A DNA stretch of 16,859 bases, taken from assembly GCA_021735725.1 (NCBI GenBank), contig JAIPGS010000008.1, positions 1 through 16,859 of the forward strand, given 5' to 3'. A program made the position numbers and the translations under genes. Position 1 is the stretch's first letter, and each line of letters begins with the position of its first letter. A model generated the notes under the pieces. The model saw nothing but the letters and a program-made list of their open reading frames with translations. It was not told where the DNA came from and searched no databases. Shown here piece by piece: positions 14,330 through 16,859 of this stretch. Source of the DNA: Candidatus Babeliales bacterium (GTDB lineage: Bacteria > Babelota > Babeliae > Babelales > CAIQNR01).

Positions 14330-14905
14330 TTATTTATCCTCTTTTGTTAATTCTTTTACATTAACTCGTTCTTTATATGAAGAATCTTCTCTTCTTTCAG
14401 GTCTGTCAAAACTTCTTCTTTCAGATCTGTCAGAAAAGCCATCTCTTCTATCTGATCTATCAAAATCTCTGTCTCTTCTATCTAATCTGTCAGAAGACCC
14501 GTCAGACATTAATCCGTCCATTTTGTTATCACGCAAAAATGAATCAACATCACGAACTGGAGCATCTTCAACACTGTGAGGACGTTTATATTCAAGAGTT
14601 TGTTTTGCATCCAGTTTTACAACAACGTTTCTCATAACAATTTCATTATATTTTAGAGTAAACAAAGATTGTATTTCTTTAAATAATGCAGGACTTTTTT
14701 CAACTTCAAAACGAGTTAAAAAGTAAATACCATAATCATGTTTTTTAACTTGATAAGCTAAACGATATTTACCCCAACGTTCAAAAGAGATAACTTCCCC
14801 TTTAACGTCTTTAATCAACTTACGAACATTTTGTTCTATTCCTTTAGACTCGTCCTCAGTAATTTCTGGAACGGTCAGCATCAGAATTTCATAACGTGTC
14901 ATCAT
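14330..14905 (-). CDS. rpsF: 30S ribosomal protein bS6 with long Asp/Arg-rich tail
   Basis: Residues 1-105 are a normal bS6 domain: TRYEILMLTVPEITEDES, a GEVISFERWGKYRLAYQVKK block (36-55), HDYGIYFLTRFE (56-67) and the closing NEIVMRNVVVKL (87-98). bS6 pairs with bS18 in the 30S platform. At 191 residues the protein is much longer than the usual 95-135. After a linker, residues 136-175 repeat units of the type (F/S)DRSDRRD and SDRSERR, a strongly charged, alternating Asp/Arg/Ser tail, then a Lys/Glu-rich end. Many bS6 proteins have short acidic tails; a mixed-charge RD tail is unusual. Start: ATG at 14905 or the adjoining one at 14902; GAAAGGG lies ten bases before the first. The leader may be autoregulatory (see the leader entry). 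First gene of the rpsF-rpsR operon. Confidence 0.95.
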   Translation of the reverse strand: MMTRYEILMLTVPEITEDESKGIEQNVRKLIKDVKGEVISFERWGKYRLAYQVKKHDYGIYFLTRFEVEKSPALFKEIQSLFTLKYNEIVMRNVVVKLDAKQTLEYKRPHSVEDAPVRDVDSFLRDNKMDGLMSDGSSDRLDRRDRDFDRSDRRDGFSDRSERRSFDRPERREDSSYKERVNVKELTKEDK

Positions 14906-14918
14906 AAAATGAACACCC

Positions 14919-14954
14919 TTTCGGTTACCAACTGGAAACGTTTATCTATAAACG
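14919..14954 (-). promoter_or_regulatory. candidate S6:S18-binding leader of rpsF-rpsR
   Basis: In the mRNA sense, two adjacent hairpins precede rpsF. The first has arms CGTTTA/TAAACG (14939-14954, loop TAGA). The second has TTTC (14935-14938) pairing with GAAA (14919-14922) around a GTT/AAC mini-stem, with CCG at 14922-14924. Published S6:S18-binding leaders carry a conserved CCG in a bulge between a stem and a hairpin. Here the fit is only approximate, as parts of the CCG are paired in this fold. The GAAA arm overlaps the ribosome-binding site GAAAGGG, so protein binding could block translation. Confidence 0.4.
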
Positions 14955-15036
14955 CTATAAAATAACTCCCAGTCATTTTATTTAGAAAACCATTAATACA
15001 GAACTTCAGAATACCAAATATACAAAAAAAGGCTAG

Positions 15037-15064
15037 AAAAAATCCCCGGAAAAACCGAGGATTT
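15037..15064 (-). terminator. rho-independent terminator of the regulator gene
   Basis: On the minus strand the arms AAATCCTCGG and CCGGGGATTT (one internal mismatch, five-base T loop) are followed by a T-run, 24 bases after the regulator stop. It separates this gene from the downstream rpsF operon on the same strand. Confidence 0.82.
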
Positions 15065-15087
15065 ATAATCTAAAAGTCTTATTAGGC

Positions 15088-15759
15088 TTAAATATATTTT
15101 TGAATTCGTTGAACTACTCGTCCAATTATTCTGAAATGATCTTTTCCTCGTACTAAAGCTATAGGAGCTCCTTTACGATTTACAGATTCAAGCACAATAA
15201 AATCTTCTCTAAATGTTACCTGAGATATTGCCTTAATAGGAGTATCGTTTCCATATTCTACAGCTGCAATATCACCTGTACGAGTCCAAATTTCAGGAGA
15301 AACAATTAAGAAATCACCTTTACCAAAAGTTGGCGCCAATAAATTATTATCAACAGCCAGAGCAAACATTGCCCCATCAGTTGTGTTTAAACAAGGAATA
15401 AAAACATCTTTATATCCTGTTGTTGTTTGCATTAATTGATTATTATAAGGCGATGGGTTTGAAGGAATTTCTCCAACCACAGGAACGATTTGAACTTTTA
15501 GCTCAATATCCGATTGTTCCGGCATACTCACATTATTATCAATATTATCTGTTCTGTTGCGTCTTTCAGCAAAAAGATCCAAAGGACTTACTTCAAAAGC
15601 ATTTGCTAATTTTTTTAATGAATCTTCATTCCAACGACGAGTTCCATTTTTTATATGCGTCAAATAACTTTCTGACATTCCTGTTTTTTCAGCTAAAATT
15701 TTTGTTGTCCAACCTTTTTCGCGTAAAAGTTCCTTGACTCTTAGTGATGTTGATGACAT
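15088..15759 (-). CDS. Cro/C1-type transcriptional regulator with degenerate LexA/S24-like domain
   Basis: The 223-residue protein has an N-terminal helix-turn-helix of the Cro/C1 type (about 5-63: VKELLREKGWTTKILAEKTG, SESYLTHIKNGTRRW, LKKLANAFEVSPLDLF). It also has a C-terminal S24/LexA-like beta domain (about 90-222). In CI and LexA repressors this domain self-cleaves at Ala-Gly using a Ser-Lys pair. Here the region usually holding the scissile bond reads VPVVGEIPSNP without Ala-Gly. The usual SM motif is NNL (138-140, before LAPTFGKGDFLIV), and only the Lys remains (K176 in PIKAISQV). So it is probably a non-cleaving regulator. Start: ATG at 15759, after AAAGGAG; a longer in-frame reading to 15939 has no site and would overlap rnhB. 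A TATAAT and an inverted repeat lie upstream. The target is unknown. Divergent from rnhB. Confidence 0.88.
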   Translation of the reverse strand: MSSTSLRVKELLREKGWTTKILAEKTGMSESYLTHIKNGTRRWNEDSLKKLANAFEVSPLDLFAERRNRTDNIDNNVSMPEQSDIELKVQIVPVVGEIPSNPSPYNNQLMQTTTGYKDVFIPCLNTTDGAMFALAVDNNLLAPTFGKGDFLIVSPEIWTRTGDIAAVEYGNDTPIKAISQVTFREDFIVLESVNRKGAPIALVRGKDHFRIIGRVVQRIQKYI

Positions 15760-15789
15760 TCTATCTCCTTTAAGCTTGTGCTTTATAGC

Positions 15790-15795
15790 ATTATA
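15790..15795 (-). promoter_or_regulatory. -10 box of the regulator gene
   Basis: A perfect TATAAT on the minus strand lies 31 bases upstream of the regulator ATG; a second TATAAA lies just downstream at 15783-15788. The -35 is poor, as would suit a gene whose promoter is controlled by a bound regulator. Confidence 0.5.
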
Positions 15796-15816
15796 GTGAT
15801 TAATAAGGTTAACACT
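15795..15816. promoter_or_regulatory. imperfect inverted repeat, candidate operator
   Basis: A 22-base element with outer arms AGTG and CACT and matching inner bases (AGTGnTnA, six bases, TnAnCACT) abuts the regulator -10 box. It lies in the 99-base gap between the divergent regulator and rnhB genes, a natural place for an autoregulatory operator. Confidence 0.35.
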
Positions 15817-15858
15817 TCGTATTATTTCTAATTGTACACTAAAACACAAAGATGTCAA

Positions 15859-16563
15859 ATGGAAAAGATTATCCACAATGCCCCTACTCAAACATTTCAA
15901 ACAGACGCTTTTATTTTTGAACGCGAAAAATGGGCTCAAAATGCGATTATATGCGGGATTGATGAGGTTGGCAGGGGTTGTTTATTTGGACCTGTAGTCG
16001 CCTGTTGTGCTGTTTTAAAGCCTTTTTCGGTCCACCCACTCCTTAAAGACTCAAAAATGCTAACTGAAACACAAAGAGAACAAGCTGCTCTTTGGATTAA
16101 AGCTCACTCCTGGTACGCTTTTGGCATTATTGATCACCGCGAAATCGATCAATATAATATTTATGAAGCCACAAAAGCTGCGATGAAAAAAGCATATTTT
16201 GGTCTTGCCGCTCAACTTGTTGGCACCCCAGACACTGTTTTAATTGATGCTGTTCCTTTATATTTTGGAGCTAATGGGCCTAAAATTATTTCCATGACTA
16301 AAGGTGAAAGTAAATCTATTTCTATCGCAGCAGCTTCAATTTTAGCCAAAGTTCATCGTGATCTTATTATGGAGCGACTGGGAAAACAATTTCCAGGATA
16401 CGCTCTTGAAAAAAATAAAGGATATGGAGCTCAAGTACATACTGATGCGCTTCAACAAAAAGGGGAAAGTTTATTACATCGAAAAAGCTTTTCATCTTCG
16501 TTTAAAAAAAATACAGGAACCAAAAATGAATCCCATGAACAACAAACATCACTGTTTTGCTGA
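15859..16563 (+). CDS. rnhB: ribonuclease HII
   Basis: RNase HII cuts the RNA strand of RNA-DNA hybrids and starts removal of single ribonucleotides from DNA. From the ATG at 15859 the protein has 234 residues. Motifs: ICGIDEVGRG (31-40) with catalytic D35 and E36; GPVVACCAVL (44-53); KDSKMLTETQRE (63-74); TVLIDAVPL (126-134) with D130; KGESKSISIAAASILAKVHRD (148-168); and FPGYALEKNKGYG (178-190). The usual fourth acid is the Asp of KGD; here it is Glu (E150), a conservative change. IDG is IDA here. A charged, Ser/Lys/Gln-rich tail of about 25 residues follows. An upstream TTG at 15832 is in frame but the ATG is preferred, though its ribosome-binding site is weak. Its end overlaps the next gene by 38 bases. 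Confidence 0.95.
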   Translation: MEKIIHNAPTQTFQTDAFIFEREKWAQNAIICGIDEVGRGCLFGPVVACCAVLKPFSVHPLLKDSKMLTETQREQAALWIKAHSWYAFGIIDHREIDQYNIYEATKAAMKKAYFGLAAQLVGTPDTVLIDAVPLYFGANGPKIISMTKGESKSISIAAASILAKVHRDLIMERLGKQFPGYALEKNKGYGAQVHTDALQQKGESLLHRKSFSSSFKKNTGTKNESHEQQTSLFC

Positions 16564-16859
16564 AATTGTAGAAAGTTCTTTAACTGTGTGGACAGCCCAA
16601 AGTTGGGAATGGAATACCTTTCCTGAATTTGGTTCTCTTGTTGTTGTACCAGAAAAGAAACGCAATCTTTTTGGTATTGTTCATCAGATTAATACCGGAT
16701 CAATAGAGCCAGGACGTTATCCCTTTACCTATCAAAAAACTCAAGAAGAGCTTTTTAAAGAACAGCCTCAAATTTTTGAATTTTTAAAAACAACTTTTTC
16801 ATGCATCACACTAGGATATCAAGAACAAGAAAAAATGTTTCATACCATCGCCCCAGAAC
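16526..16859 (+). CDS. HAS-barrel-like conserved protein, 3' end outside window
   Basis: Only the first 111 codons are present. The sequence CFAEIVESSLTVWTAQSW, then FGSLVVVPE, FGIVHQINTGS, RYPFTYQKTQEEL and EQPQIFEFLKTTF resembles a conserved bacterial protein with an N-terminal HAS-type barrel (the fold found in HerA and ATP synthase). In that group FGSLV, GIV and TGS followed by a PF-Y-KT-EEL-EQPQIFEFLKT block are characteristic. I recall this only from general pattern memory, so the family is tentative and the function unknown. The ATG at 16526 follows CAGGAA; a second ATG lies three codons later. It overlaps rnhB by 38 bases, suggesting translational coupling. Confidence 0.6.
   Translation, partial: MNPMNNKHHCFAEIVESSLTVWTAQSWEWNTFPEFGSLVVVPEKKRNLFGIVHQINTGSIEPGRYPFTYQKTQEELFKEQPQIFEFLKTTFSCITLGYQEQEKMFHTIAPE

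Noticed and set aside
14377..14637. Open frame opposite rpsF with FFQVCQNFFFQICQK repeats
   Set aside because: The apparent repeats are the complement of the Asp/Arg tail codons of bS6; rpsF is certain, so this is a shadow.
15760..15939. Sixty-residue N-terminal extension of the regulator
   Set aside because: It lacks a ribosome-binding site, crosses the likely promoter and overlaps rnhB; the ATG at 15759 has AAAGGAG and begins a normal helix-turn-helix protein.
1..16859. tRNA genes, CRISPR arrays, insertion sequences or phage genes
   Set aside because: Intergenic gaps were read for cloverleaf-like arms, regular repeats and transposase or integrase motifs; none was seen. A tRNAscan or CRISPR-finder run would settle it.

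Overview
This window is AT-rich and carries a compact, mostly single-copy set of bacterial housekeeping genes (gpmI, murE, hppA, ruvX, tsaB, rsmE, truA, rpsF, rpsR, rnhB). These are interleaved with secreted or lipoprotein-like orphan proteins. The host looks diderm and peptidoglycan-bearing: it has a MurE with the DNPR motif typical of meso-diaminopimelate-adding enzymes, an MltA-type lytic transglycosylase with an N-terminal membrane/signal segment, and two proteins with lipobox-like signals. It also has a K+-dependent membrane pyrophosphatase and an AGCS amino-acid:cation symporter. Low G+C, a short ribosomal operon without ssb, and many lineage-specific exported proteins suggest a host-associated lineage such as Candidatus Dependentiae (TM6). 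That placement is inference from composition and gene content; no marker phylogeny was run.

Layout. At 1-766 (+) there is an EndoU-like nuclease end followed by an overlapping small gene, arranged like a toxin/immunity pair. At 807-2702 (-) lie an MltA-like lytic transglycosylase and an unrecognised exported, membrane-anchored protein. At 2821-4836 (-) is hppA with its own terminator, preceded by a leader rich in repeats. At 4997-7758 (-) is a probable operon, AGCS symporter then murE. At 7834-9122 (+) is ruvX, a 59-residue zinc-ribbon gene, and tsaB. At 9147-10227 (-) an acidic lipoprotein gene overlaps rsmE. At 10309-11799 (+) is gpmI. At 11806-13140 (-) is truA followed by a GNAT acetyltransferase that unexpectedly carries a lipoprotein-type signal. 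At 13319-13921 (+) is an exported Pro-rich orphan. At 14058-14905 (-) is rpsF-rpsR, ending at a perfect hairpin shared with the opposing gene; bS6 has a long Asp/Arg-rich tail and its leader may be autoregulatory. At 15088-15759 (-) is a Cro/C1-type regulator whose LexA-like domain has lost its self-cleavage residues. At 15859-16859 (+) is rnhB overlapping a HAS-barrel-like gene cut by the window end.

Several genes share a theme of cell envelope and energy: pyrophosphate recycling coupled to ion pumping, cation-driven amino-acid import, and cell-wall synthesis and turnover. Others serve translation: TruA, RsmE, TsaB, bS6 and bS18. The least explained parts are the EndoU pair at the left edge, the lipoprotein GNAT, the degenerate S24-type regulator, and the leader and tail of rpsF. 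No rRNA, tRNA, CRISPR array, insertion sequence or phage gene was recognised, and no gene-free stretch exceeds 300 bases.
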